DNA of 64,000 nucleotides, taken from the NCBI RefSeq assembly GCF_016097555.1, contig NC_054703.1, positions 3,644,751 to 3,708,750 on the forward strand, written 5' to 3'. The number at the start of each line of letters is the position of its first letter. Within the stretch, counting starts at the first letter, position 1. The stretch comes from Gigantopelta aegis (lineage: Eukaryota > Mollusca > Gastropoda > Neomphalida > Peltospiridae). The position numbers were made by a program, and so were the translations under genes. Under the pieces are notes generated by a model. That model was not told where the DNA came from. It made no database searches and saw nothing but the letters and a program-made list of their open reading frames with translations. This document shows positions 1 through 11,377 of this stretch, in pieces.

Positions 1-759
1 ATCTACGGCCCTGGTATTGATGTTTTGTTTGCCCCCTTCCCGCTATCTACGGCCCTGGTATTGATGTTTTGTTTGCCCCCTCCCCAGTATCTACGGCCCT
101 GGTATTGATGTTTTGTTTGCCCCTTTCCCGCTATCTACGGCCCTGGTATAGATGTTTTGTTAGCCCCCTCCCCGCTATCTACGGCCCTGGTATTGATGTT
201 TTGTTTGCCCCCTTCCCGCTATCTACGGCCCTGGTATTGATGTTTTGTTTGCCCCCTCCCCGCTATCTACGGCCCTGGTATCGATGTTTTGTTTGCCCCC
301 TTCCCGCTATCTACGGCCCTGATATTGATGTTTTGTTTGCCCCCTCCCGCTATCTACGGCCCTGGTATTGATGTTTTGTTTGCCCCCTCCCCAGTATCTA
401 CGGCCCTGGTATTGATGTTTTGTTTGCCCCTTTCCCGCTATCTACGGCCCTGGTATAGATGTTTTGTTAGCCCCCTCCCCGCTATCTACGGCCCTGGTAT
501 TGATGTTTTGTTTGCCCCCTTCCCGCTATCTACGGCCCTGGTATTGATGTTTTGTTTGCCCCCTCCCCGCTATCTACGGCCCTGGTATCGATGTTTTGTT
601 TGCCCCCTTCCCGCTATCTACGGCCCTGGTATTGATGTTTTGTTTGCCCCCTCTCCGCTATCTACGGCCCTGGTATTGATGTTTTGTTTGCCCCCTCCCC
701 GCTATCTACGGCCCTGGAATCGATGTTTTGTTTGCCGCCTCCCCGCTATCTACGGCCCT
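1..759. repeat. 44-bp satellite array (family A), first block
   Basis: About 17 head-to-tail units of 43-45 bp, each containing ATCTACGGCCCTGG and GATGTTTTGTTTGCCCCC. The array starts before the window. A higher-order period of about 307 bp (seven units) is visible: a diagnostic CCAGTATCTACGG junction at about 84 recurs at about 391, followed by the same run of variants (GTATAGATG, TTAGCCCCC). Open reading frames across it are by-products of the repeat. Confidence 0.95.
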
Positions 760-978
760 AAATATTTTGGCGTTACGTGTTCGCCACGACAATACTTCGA
801 CAGTAGTAGGAAAAGTTTTGTAGTATAACACGAAACACATAGCTTGGGCGTAATGCATAGGTAACGCTACAGGAACACGACTGTAACTCGAAATACTTAT
901 ACACTTACGACAAGAGGATTCCCTTGTTGCCACCAATGTGATCCGTAAAAATGCTTGTAACACGTACTGACAACAGAC

Positions 979-1130
979 GGGTGGATGTAGTTCAGTGGTA
1001 GAGTGTTCTCTTGAGGTGCGATGGGTCGACGCAGAATCAATCGCCCTTGTGTTATATACTGTCATATCTATAAAAATCGTGCGCTTATTTTTAAAAGGAG
1101 TAGCCCGTGGCAGCAGCGGCCCAGCGGGTA
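979..1130 (+). mobile_element. Decayed tRNA-derived SINE fragment
   Basis: The stretch from 981 resembles a tRNA 5' half with an A-box-like GTAGTTCAGTGGTAGAG, closely matching the head of the SINE at 48924. The B box is decayed. Further on, AGTAGCCCGTGGCAGCAGC resembles the body of the full SINE at 50812-51201 (AGTAGCCCATGTAGTGGCG on its sense strand). The middle is shortened and the 3' end is lost in a C-rich tract. Confidence 0.5.
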
Positions 1131-1667
1131 CCCCTTGCTCCCCCCCCCCCCCTCCCCTTCTCGCGCCTGGAAGTGTCGAAATAACCATGTTAGACATCAA
1201 ACAGAACTACTTTATTAAATGTGCTGAGGTGTCGTTAAATAATTACAAATCACGTAATTAACATAAGACTGTAATTACAAATACAGAAGCAGACACCAAT
1301 TGCGATCAATGCATTTGATTTGTAAGATCATCTTCTAACGTCGCACACAATTCAGTTCAACGAGACTCCTATAGGGCGCCTTCCTCCAAACTCCAGTGCC
1401 CGTCTCGGGACACTCAAATCGATCCCCCAACAGCTGATTCCTTCTAATGATTAACAGGGGGCATCTATGGGAGTAAAGCCACCACAACCTCCATGAAGGC
1501 AGGGTTCCAGCAACGAGCTAGCATTCGACCAACTTAGTCAAAACAAACAATCTCCATTTCAAATTCGGTGAACCGTTCTAAATTATGCGTCCAAATTACC
1601 TTCATAAAATTACGCAACAGTTTCCGTTTCACTATAATCCCACGTGACATTTGCAAATTGAATAGCA

Positions 1668-1885
1668 CCAAACCCCCCCCCCCCCCCTTCCCGATCTCAG
1701 TAAGGCTACTTGTGCTCCCTTGCACGTGCCAGCATGTGCGATCCCCTCTTCCACCCCCACCCCCCCTCCAAACCTTTCTTGCCCTGGAGGGAGGAGCCGA
1801 CGAGAGACGACACCTGTGCCCATGACAGGTGTGTGCTACAACAGCTTTTTCTGAATGTGCACGTTAAATCGTATTACCCGACGTC
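1668..1885 (+). mobile_element. Poly-C-associated retroelement 3' tail, copy 1
   Basis: A C15 run (1673-1687) and a second C-rich stretch near 1750 are followed by GAGGAGCCGACGAGAGACG, GACAGGTGTGTGCTACAAC and TGAATGTGCACGTTAAA. The same order occurs in reverse complement at 22225-22412 with only scattered differences. The 3' end resembles LINE or SINE tails ending in GTTAAA. No coding part remains, and the parent element is not recognised. Confidence 0.6.
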
Positions 1886-2050
1886 ATTAGGGTTAGAATC
1901 ATTCCTCCCTCTGCCTTCTTATCACACAAACTAATGTCACGTCCATGCTACGACTGGTCTGGAGTTGACCTAAATTTTGTCGTAAATCTGGAAATCTGTC
2001 GTAGGTGAGAAGTAAAATTACGAGTGGTTCGTGTTATACACCTGGGCCCG

Positions 2051-2145
2051 GTAACACAAAACACTCGTAACACTTACGTCAGACGTACGCCACATAGTAT
2101 GTATGGTGTACGTCTGACGTAAGTGTTACGAGTGATTTATGTTAC
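2051..2145. repeat. Strong hairpin: 27-bp perfect arms within a 38-bp inverted repeat
   Basis: Arms 2062-2088 and 2108-2134 are exact reverse complements (27 bp) around a 19-bp loop. Pairing extends outward to 2051 and 2145 with two mismatches. The arms carry ACTTACGTCAGACGTAC. This could be a small palindromic MITE or a foldback sequence; no target-site duplication was identified. Confidence 0.9.
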
Positions 2146-2220
2146 AGTCCCCTGACATTTTAGTATTGCTTTCCGACTAACGTAAGTTTAGTAGGCCCTT
2201 CCGACTGCTTCGAGTTACAA

Positions 2221-2623
2221 GCCCCTGGAATCGATGTTTTGTTTGCCCCCTCCCCCCTGCTCGCTATCTACTGCACAGGTATCGATGTTTTGTTTGCCCC
2301 CTCCCCCCTTCCCGCTATCAACGGCCCTGGTATGGATGTTTTGTTTGCCCCCCCCCCTCACTCCGCCGTATCTACGGCCCTGGTATCGATGTTTTGTCCC
2401 CCCCCCCTCCCCGCTATCTACGGCCCTGGTATCGATGTTTTGTTTGCCCCTCCCCGCTATCTACGGCCCTGGTATCGATAGGTATTTTGCCCCCCATCCC
2501 CGCTATCGACGGCCCTGGTATCGATATTTTGCTTGCACCCTCCCCGCTATCTACGGCCCTGGTATCGATATTTTGCTTGCCCCCTCCCCGCTATCTACGG
2601 CCCTGAAATCGATGTTTTGTTTG
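2221..2623. repeat. 44-bp satellite array (family A), second block
   Basis: About nine more diverged units of the family seen at 1-759, with variable C runs (up to ten C) and variants such as GATATTTTGCTTGC. The final unit passes directly into family B at about 2624 with no spacer. Confidence 0.9.
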
Positions 2624-5600
2624 CAACACAGTACTGTAAACGTGACACCTAATAGCTGCTGAATAAACAACACAATATGGTATACGTGACACCTAATAGC
2701 TGCTGAATAAACAAAACAATACGGTATACGTGACACCCAATAGCTGCTGAATACACAACACAATACGGTATACGTGACACCCAATAGCTGCTGAATACAC
2801 AACACAATACGGTATACGTGACACCCAATAGCTGCTGAATACACAACACAATACGGTATACGTGACACCTAATAGCTGCTGAATAAACAACACAATACGG
2901 TATACGTGACACCTAATAGCTGCTGAATACATAACAGTACGGCATACGTGACACCTAATAGCTGCTGAATACACAACACAATACGATATACGTCACACCC
3001 AATAGCTGCTGAATAAACAACAGTACGATATACGTGACACCTAATAGCTGCTGAATAAAGAACACAATACGATATACGTGACACCCAATAGCTGCTGAAT
3101 AAAGAACACAGTACGGTATACGTGACACCTAATAGCTACTGAATAAACAACACAATACGATATACGTGACACCCAATAGCTGCTGAATAAAGAACACAGT
3201 ACGGTATACGTGACACCCAATAGCTACTGAATAAACAACACAATACGATATACGTGACACCCAATAGCTGCTGAATACACAACACAATACGGTATACGTG
3301 ACACCCAATAGCTGCTGAATACACAACACAATACGGTATACGTGACACCCAATAGCTACTGAATAAACAACACAATACGGTATACGTGACACCCAATAGC
3401 TACTGAATAAACAACACAATACGGTATACGTGACACCCAATAGCTGCTGAATAAACAACACAATACGGTATACGTGACACCCAATAGCTGCTGAATACAC
3501 AACACAATACGGTATACGTGACACCCAATAGCTGCTGAATACACAACACAATACGGTATACGTGACACCTAATAGCTGCTGAATAAACAACACAATACGG
3601 TATACGTGACACCTAATAGCTGCTGAATACATAACAGTACGGCATACGTGACACCTAATAGCTGCTGAATACACAACACAATACGATATACGTCACACCC
3701 AATAGCTGCTGAATAAACAACACAATACGGTATACGTGACACCTAATAGCTGCAACACAATACGGTATACGTGACACCCAATAGCTGCTGAATAAACAAC
3801 ACAATACGGTATACGTGACACCCAATAGCTGCTGTATAAACAACACAGTACGGTATACGTGACACCTAATAGCTACTGAATAAACAACACACTACGATAT
3901 ACGTGACACCTAATAGCTGCTGAATAAAGAACACAATACGATATACGTGACACCCAATAGCTGCTGAATAAAGAACACAGTACGGTATACGTGACACCTA
4001 ATAGCTACTGAATACACAACACAATACGATATACGTCACACCCAATAGCTGCTGAATAAACAACAGTACGATATACGTGACACCTAATAGCTGCTGAATA
4101 AACACAATACGGTATACGTGACACCCAATAGCTGCTGAATAAACAACACAATATGGTATACGTGACACCTAATAGCTGCAACACAATACGGTATACGTGA
4201 CACCCAATAGCTGCTGAATAAACAACACAATACGGTATACGTGACACCCAATAGCTGCTGTATAAACAACACAGTACGGTATACGTGACACCTAATAGCT
4301 ACTGAATAAACAACACACTACGATATACGTGACACCTAATAGCTGCTGAATAAAGAACACAATACGGTATACGTGACACCCAATAGCTGCTGAATACACA
4401 ACACAATACGGTATACGTGACACCCAATAGCTGCTGAATAAACAACACAATACGGTATACGTGACACCTAATAGCTGCTGAATACATAACAGTACGGCAT
4501 ACGTGACACCTAATAGCTGCTGAATACACAACACAATACGATATACGTCACACCCAATAGCTGCTGAATAAACAACAGTACGATATACGTGACACCTAAT
4601 AGCTGCTGAATAAACACAATACGGTATACGTGACACCCAATAGCTGCTGAATAAACAACACAATACGGTATACGTGACACCTAATAGCTGCAACACAATA
4701 CGGTATACGTGACACCCAATAGCTGCTGAATAAACAACACAATACGGTATACGTGACACCCAATAGCTGCTGTATAAACAACACAGTACGGTGTACGTGA
4801 CACCTAATAGCTACTGAATAAACAACACACTACGATATACGTGACACCTAATAGCTGCTGAATAAAGAACACAATACGATATACGTGACACCCAATAGCT
4901 GCTGAATAAAGAACACAGTACGGTATACGTGACACCTAATAGCTACTGAATAAACAACACAATACGATATACGTGACACCCAATAGCTGCTGAATAAAGA
5001 ACACAGTACGGTATACGTGACACCCAATAGCTACTGAATAAACAACACAATACGATATACGTGACACCCAATAGCTGCTGAATACACAACACAATACGGT
5101 ATACATGACACCCAATAGCTGCTGAATACACAACACAATACGGTATACGTGACACCCAATAGCTACTGAATAAACAACACAATACGGTATACGTGACACC
5201 CAATAGCTACTGAATAAACAACACAATACGGTATACGTGACACCCAATAGCTGCTGAATAAACAACACAATACGGTATACGTGACACCCAATAGCTGCTG
5301 AATACACAACACAATACGGTATACGTGACACCCAATAGCTGCTGAATACACAACACAATACGGTATACGTGACACCTAATAGCTGCTGAATAAACAACAC
5401 AATACGGTATACGTGACACCTAATAGCTGCTGAATACATAACAGTACGGCATACGTGACACCTAATAGCTGCTGAATACACAACACAATACGATATACGT
5501 CACACCCAATAGCTGCTGAATAAACAACACAATACGGTATACGTGACACCTAATAGCTGCAACACAATACGGTATACGTGACACCCAATAGCTGCTGAAT

Positions 5601-6201
5601 AAACAACACAATACGGTATACGTGACACCCAATAGCTGCTGTATAAACAACACAGTACGGTATACGTGACACCTAATAGCTACTGAATAAACAACACACT
5701 ACGATATACGTGACACCTAATAGCTGCTGAATAAAGAACACAATACGATATACGTGACACCCAATAGCTGCTGAATAAAGAACACAGTACGGTATACGTG
5801 ACACCTAATAGCTACTGAATAAACAACACAATACGATATACGTGACACCCAATAGCTGCTGAATAAAGAACACAGTACGGTATACGTGACACCTAATAGC
5901 TGCTGAATAAACAACACAATACGATATACGTGACACCCAATAGCTGCTGAATAAAGAACACAGTACGGTATACGTGACACCTAATAGCTACTGAATAAAC
6001 AACACAATACGATATACGTGACACCTAATAGCTGCTGAATAAAGAACACAATACGGTATACGTGACACCTAATAGCTACTGAATAAAGAACACAATACGA
6101 TATACGTGACACCCAACAGCTGCAACACAATATGATATACGTGACACCTAATAGCTGCTGAATAAACAACACAATACGATATACGTGATACCCAGTAGCT
6201 G
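2624..6201. repeat. 44-bp satellite array (family B)
   Basis: About 81 units containing GTGACACCCAATAGCTGCTG and ACACAATACGGTATAC. Variants (ACCC/ACCT, GCTGC/GCTAC, ACAC/AAAG, CGG/CGA) occur in blocks. A segment from about 3130 recurs near-identically about 1807 bp later (41 units). A shorter duplication has an offset of about 512 bp (4084 against 4596). Shortened units lacking about 16 bp (TAGCTGCAACACAATACGG) mark the duplicated blocks. The open frames are repeat artefacts. Confidence 0.95.
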
Positions 6202-6634
6202 GTGAGTTATCTTTCTATTATTTACATTTGTTATGTCATATTTAGTGCAAGGTGTTACTATTAACTACCTAGCTTGCAGTCCATCATACTACCTGCCTGT
6301 CCACGATTTACATACGTGTACCAAAAAGGATTTTGCAATTATGCTTATTTGGTTTCTGTTTTGAGAAACTTTATAAAATGGAATGGCAGGTGACGGATAA
6401 AATTAGATTATGGTCACAATGAACTGCCCAAAACATTTTCCATGTAATACGATTGACAATGCAAAGCAGGTCACATGTAGTTTATCACTCAGTTTGAAAA
6501 CATTAATTCCACGGTCATCAATTAGGTATTCCTATTTCTACATAAGAATTTGTAAAAGCTTTTGTCAGAAAAAGTTCAAATATATGCAAGTCAATGAACA
6601 TTATAGTAGCTGGATAACTGAGTCACTGAATTTC
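6202..6634. other. AT-rich spacer, nothing recognised
   Basis: Single-copy-looking AT-rich DNA between satellite B and the MITE. A short frame at 6410-6655 has no recognisable family or coding signature. Confidence 0.5.
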
Positions 6635-7243
6635 TCATTTTTTCAATCTAATTAAAATTAGCTCCACTATTACATGTGGATCTAACACCAGCCAGTTGGA
6701 GCTCATGTCCACCAATCAAAACCTTACTTGCAGAATCCTGCCAGTGATTTAATAATAATTTGAAAACATTCCGAATTATCCTGAGGGTATACGACATGTT
6801 TCGTGTGAATTACGAATGCCTTAAAACATGTTTTATTTTATAAAATAAATAATTTGTAATGTAAAACTGAAGACTGATTTAGTTGGGTTTTTTTATAAAT
6901 AAATAAATAATTTTTAATGTAAAATTGAAGACTGATAACCCACCCCATACGTATTGGTATGGTTCGCTGTACTGCGGCCACTAAAATAGACTCGCCCGAT
7001 ATTTTTAGAATTTGTATGCTCCCAAATAACGTTATAAAAGGCGAAGTGTGATTGGTCAATATTTAAATTATTATTTACAGACGAAATGTTACCTGGACAT
7101 TGGGGACTACGCAGTGTTGTTAGTTTTAAATCACTGGCAGGATTCTGCAAGTAAGGTTTTGATTGGTGGACATGAGCTCCAACTGGCTGGTGTTAGATCC
7201 ACATGTAATAGTGGAGCTAATTTTAATTAGATTGTCATTTTTT
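6635..7243. mobile_element. Mutator-like MITE with 109-bp perfect TIRs and 9-bp TSD
   Basis: Positions 6644-6752 and 7126-7234 are exact reverse complements over 109 bp, starting CAATCTAATTAAAATTAG. The element is 591 bp and is flanked on both sides by the same 9-bp direct repeat TCATTTTTT (6635-6643 and 7235-7243). Long TIRs plus a 9-bp target-site duplication are typical of Mutator-like elements. The 373-bp interior is AT-rich, has no transposase and contains a local duplication of a motif including GTAATGTAAAACTGAAGACT. Identical arms suggest recent movement or conversion. Confidence 0.85.
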
Positions 7244-8040
7244 CAGACCATAACTCACATAGACAGAAAGTAGAGCTCACAATTACAAGATACATTTAAT
7301 ACATATTAGATACAGAAACGGTGATTATGATTACTGAAACAATATACAGAAGATATATCATGAATAAGAACGGCCAAAGTGAATCAACACCGAACGATAG
7401 GATATTTTAATCATATAGATGTGTGTCAATCAAGGTGGTAAGCTTATATTGGGAGCGGCTGACAATTGGGGTCACAACGAACGGACCGTAGCTTGCAAAA
7501 GGACCACTCATACCATGACCTCTTTCTTAGTATCTCTAAAGATTGGCGGGAAAGTATCTTTGCCACGAATACCCAGGATACAAGACAGAACTTTCGATGT
7601 ATCGTCAGTACCAGGTAAACACGTTCAGATGTTTGTAGGTAGCCCTGTCCTGTAGCGTGTGAATGTAAAGCTGCAGTCGCTACTGTTGAAGATTCTGATG
7701 CTGCAATGTTCACAAATGTCCATACTATACGGAGTGAAATTAAAAACTTCACGATCTAAAATTTGAATAAATTAATGAGTGTTGAAAGAAGGTATTTTTT
7801 CAGGAATAAATATTGTAATGGCAATGTCTACACTCCATTTGAAGCCCATCACAGCCCACGTGACCCGATCCATAGCAAGTGCACAGCACCATTGAGGCAA
7901 ACGTGGTTTTGCACGTGCCACTGATCACGCGACTACAATAGCACACGTTTTTCATCGTTACTTGTTCACAGTAGTCTGACACAACGAAAAAACACATTAA
8001 AACGATATTTGTTATGACCTGTTTATATGCTACCTGACAA
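7244..8040. other. Spacer upstream of Tc1 pseudogene
   Basis: No gene or repeat family recognised. The last 200 bp may include the 5' untranslated part and terminal repeat of the Tc1-like element, but a paired terminal repeat was not found. Confidence 0.4.
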
Positions 8041-9470
8041 ATGTGCAGCGTGAACATGCCGTTGGCATGTTGCACGCGGGAACGTCAGTAGCTGTCGTTG
8101 CAAGAGCGTTGGGTTGCAGTCGACAGGCAATTTATGATCTGCGGACACGAGTACAACAAACCGGCACCACAGCAGCGGATCGCCTCCGATCGGGTAGACC
8201 ATGTATGACGTCATATTGTGTTACGTCACCTCCGCAACCGTTTCATGACAGCTACGGCAACCAGTAATGAACTTTTCAGACATCGAGTGTCCGTGCAAAC
8301 GATCCGAAATTGTTTGCGAACCGCTCACCTTCATGCACGGCGCCAATATGTTGGACCCATTTTGACCCAATTTCATCGACGTCAATGTCAACTGTGGGCA
8401 CAATGCCACTTGCGATGGACTTAGAGGGAATGGAATAGAGTCGTGTTTAGCGACGAATGAAGATTCACACTGCGATTTGCCGATGGCAGGCAGAGGGTTT
8501 GGAGACGACGTGGTGAACGTCATGCTCAGTGTTGTGTCAGTTTGACAGATTCGGAGGTGGAAGTGTAATGGTTTGGGGTGCTTTCTGTGGTAATGGACGT
8601 TCTCCACTTCTTGTCATCTGTAGCAACCTCAATGCTGCTGCATGCCGCGGCCAGGTGCTGGCCCAGGAACATGTGCCCTTCATGGCAGCTCAGGGTTAGG
8701 CCTCCACGGGTCTAAAATATTGGACTCGAGTACTCGAGGGTCAAACCCGACCTGGACCCGAGTACCCGACACTTACATTAGATGATGATGAGATTAAGGA
8801 ATAAAGTTAAATAGCATTATGCATCGTAATTCTAGCGCTGAACATAGATACCAAATCATGCCATTGTATTGCATTTAGAAACCGGTTGATATGTTCAATG
8901 TTGTGATGGATGGACGGCCAGTTTAAAAAGAGAAACTAGCGCATGGTCATATAATTATTGTGTAACATATCGTTGATTATATACTGCTGAACTTATTGTC
9001 CTACATTGTCCAATGTATTACCGTTGAAAATTGTATTCCACCTTTTACGGGTACTCTAGTCCTGTGAACGGAATCGAGTCTTGCTAGACTCGACCAGTGC
9101 CCAAGTACCCGAGTACTCGTGGAGACCCTACTCATGGGCTAGGCCTGATCTTTCGGCATGACAACGCCAGACCCCACACTGCCATCTTGACAAAGGATTA
9201 CATGAGGAATGCGGGCATCAATGTCATGGATTGGCCTTCAAGGTCGCCCGACCTGAATTCCATCGAGCACATCTGGGATGTGCTTGGAAGACGCCTGCGC
9301 ACTCTCAGGAACCATCCACAGACTTTGTAGGAACTTGGTGCCTCATTAGTGGAACAATGGCGCCGTGTCCCTAATGCATTCTTTACATGCATCATGCAGT
9401 CAATGAGGAGGCGTTGCCTTGCAGTTGTGGGAACACATGGAGGGCATACGCGCTACTGAACCTGTAATTT
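8041..9470 (+). pseudogene. Broken Tc1/mariner transposase
   Basis: The translated pieces give the layout of a Tc1-family DDE transposase. First comes a helix-turn-helix region (GMLHAGTSVAVVARALGCSR, then QQTGT and RLRSGRP). A frameshift near 8210 leads to VSVQTIRNCLRTAHLHARR. VVFSDE with the first catalytic Asp lies at about 8443-8457 and is followed by an in-frame TGA. After an inserted element comes [10 protein letters not shown] (second Asp, about 9160) and [17 protein letters not shown] (third acidic residue, about 9260). Several stops and frameshifts and the insertion at 8692-9136 make it inactive. The true ATG is not evident; the N-terminal frame opens at GTG in this copy. Confidence 0.9.
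8692..9136. mobile_element. hAT-like non-autonomous insertion inside the Tc1 pseudogene
   Basis: About 440 bp interrupts the transposase between ...EHVPFMA and ...[12 protein letters not shown]. Its ends form imperfect inverted repeats: CAGGGTTAGGCCTCCACGGG at the left, and TAGGGTCTCCACGAGTACTC when the right end is reverse complemented. Subterminal repeats GACTCGAGTACTCGAGG and ACCCGAGTACTCGTGG add to the symmetry. Possible 8-bp flanks TCATGGCA and TCATGGGC agree at six positions. The CAGGG-type end and about 8-bp duplication suggest hAT, but this is tentative. It has no coding capacity. Confidence 0.6.
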
Positions 9471-10572
9471 TATCAGACGACCCTGCTTGTGAATTACCAT
9501 TTTGACTGTTTGTGGTTTTGACGAATGCTGTTGGCGCATCGAACAGATTTTTGACTCAACATTTATTCCTATTCTTTCTTTGGACGTCATAAAATAATAA
9601 TAATAATTGTTTTTTAGTTATTCTGTCATATTTGCTAATTAACCAAGATGAAACGGTGTGAAGTTTTTAATTTGACTCGGTATATTCTTTCTGTCATGTT
9701 CACAGAGGGATATGACAGTGAATCAGACTCAGACAATTAAGCTTCGTGCATACTGCTTCATTTCAATTACTGAAGACTGAACATGTATGATTTAATTTGA
9801 TGTTAACTTCCCAGTCGGTGGATAAGTGTTTTATATGTTATATTTTGGGTAATTAAGTTGAATAAAACGTGTTTTGTTTTATATAATTGGTGTTGACAGC
9901 CATATTGGATGCATTTGTACGAACCATATCCAATAATTAATGAGAAACCAGGCATAGCTTTCATGCAAACAGTACTAGGAATACATTTAAGAGCATTTGC
10001 AATCATTTTAAAATAATTTGCTCCATTAGGAAGCTCTCAGAGGCAACCATTGTCACTTAATGTAAAATTCTTATTTTTGGTTACCATCTTGGACGCCATC
10101 TTGAATTTTGGAGTTATGCAAGGTTTGCCAAGGAGGCAAACACTGAATTTAAAAACTAGAGACCAAGACGAATATTTTGGTATATAATAACAAATGTTAT
10201 ACTCCGTAGACCACTATCTCCCATTTTTAGGCTATTTATGGGATCATATTTGCTCCACTATACGCTTTTGATAGCCAGCTGTAGCTTAACAGGGCTGTGT
10301 ACACAGTATATGTTTCAAGTCACGCCGACTTCTGTTTCTGTCATAGTAACATTAACTTTATACACATTTCCAACTGATTTTCTGCAGTTCAATTGTTAAC
10401 GAAGTGTCTCAAGAATAATTCAGTCCAACACTTCATGCTAAATGATTTATAACCAATAACGTATTCATCATAAACATTTAACAATAAGAATACGAAATAT
10501 AAGTAATGGCATGAAATGAATGATTTCCAAGAAAAATATCAATTTGTGGAACGTAAAGTGACACTTCTACAA
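9471..10572. other. AT-rich spacer, nothing recognised
   Basis: No gene, repeat array or mobile-element hallmark is visible over this 1.1-kb AT-rich interval. Short frames (for example 9803-10006, minus) lack any recognisable motif. Confidence 0.5.
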
Positions 10573-11150
10573 TCATTGACACATATCACAATGTTTTCCT
10601 GGAGACTGCCTCTCTTCCCGTGCTGTTTGAAATGAGGATAATTAGTAACTGACATATATAGCAATGTTTTCATACACTCTGCCTCTTCCCGTGCTGTTTG
10701 AAATGGGGATAATTAGTCATTGACATATATCACAATGTTTTGATGCAGACTGCCTCTCTTCCCGTGCTGTTTGAAATGGGGATAATTAGTCATTGACATA
10801 TATCACAATGTTTTCATGCAGAGTACCTATCTTCCCGTGCTGTTTGAAATGAGGATAATTAGTCACTGACATATATCACAATGTTTTCATACAGACTGCC
10901 TCTCTTCCCGTGCTGTTTGAAATGAGGATAATTAGTAACTGACATATATAACAATGTTTTCATACAGACTGCCTCTTCCCGGGCTGTTTAAAATGGGGAT
11001 AATTAGTCATTGACACATAACACAATGTTTTCATGCAGACTGCCTCTCTTCCCGTGTTGTTTGAAATGGGGATAATTAGTCATTGACATATATCACACTG
11101 TTTTCATGCAGACCGCCTCTCTTCCCGTGCTGTTTCAAATGGGGATAATT
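10573..11150. repeat. 73-bp minisatellite, about 8 units
   Basis: Units contain CTTCCCGTGCTGTTTGAAAT, GGGGATAATTAGTCATTGAC and CACAATGTTTTCATGCAGAC, with minor substitutions and a two-base deletion in some units (CTGCCTCTTCCC against CTGCCTCTCTTCCC). Confidence 0.9.
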
Positions 11151-11212
11151 TGTACCCCGTGCTCCAGCAATACATCTACTAGTATTTCGTTGATCAGCTT
11201 ATTCATTAATTT

Positions 11213-11336
11213 ACGGTCTTTCCACTTTACGGACTTCCACTTTACGGACTTACGGACTTCCACTTTACGGACTTACGGTCTTTCCACTTTACGGACTTAC
11301 GGACTTCCACTTTACGGTCTTTCCACTTTACGACAG
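11213..11336. repeat. Short imperfect repeat of TTCCACTTTACGGACTTACG
   Basis: Interleaved copies of TTCCACTTTACGG and ACTTACGG in about 120 bp give irregular spacing of 10-30 bp. Confidence 0.75.
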
Positions 11337-11377
11337 GCTTGACAATTAGCAGTCTCCCGGGGCGACCGATTGAAAAC

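Larger units (their letters stand above)
760..2220. other. Segment separating two blocks of satellite A
   Basis: Non-repetitive DNA that interrupts family A and leaves the same family on both sides. It holds a decayed SINE head, two 15-bp C runs (near 1140 and 1673-1687), a poly-C-associated retroelement tail and a strong hairpin, annotated separately. No convincing gene is seen. It may be a nested set of mobile elements inserted into the array, but I could not find clean terminal repeats or a duplicated target at its two borders. Confidence 0.6.

Noticed and set aside
2551..6172. Many minus-strand frames with CHVYRIVLCIQQLLGVTYTV motifs
   Set aside because: Satellite B translated in different frames; no codon bias and no constraint.
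7419..7752. Overlapping frames of 78 and 102 codons
   Set aside because: No motif, opposite strands overlap, and no repeat or splice evidence.
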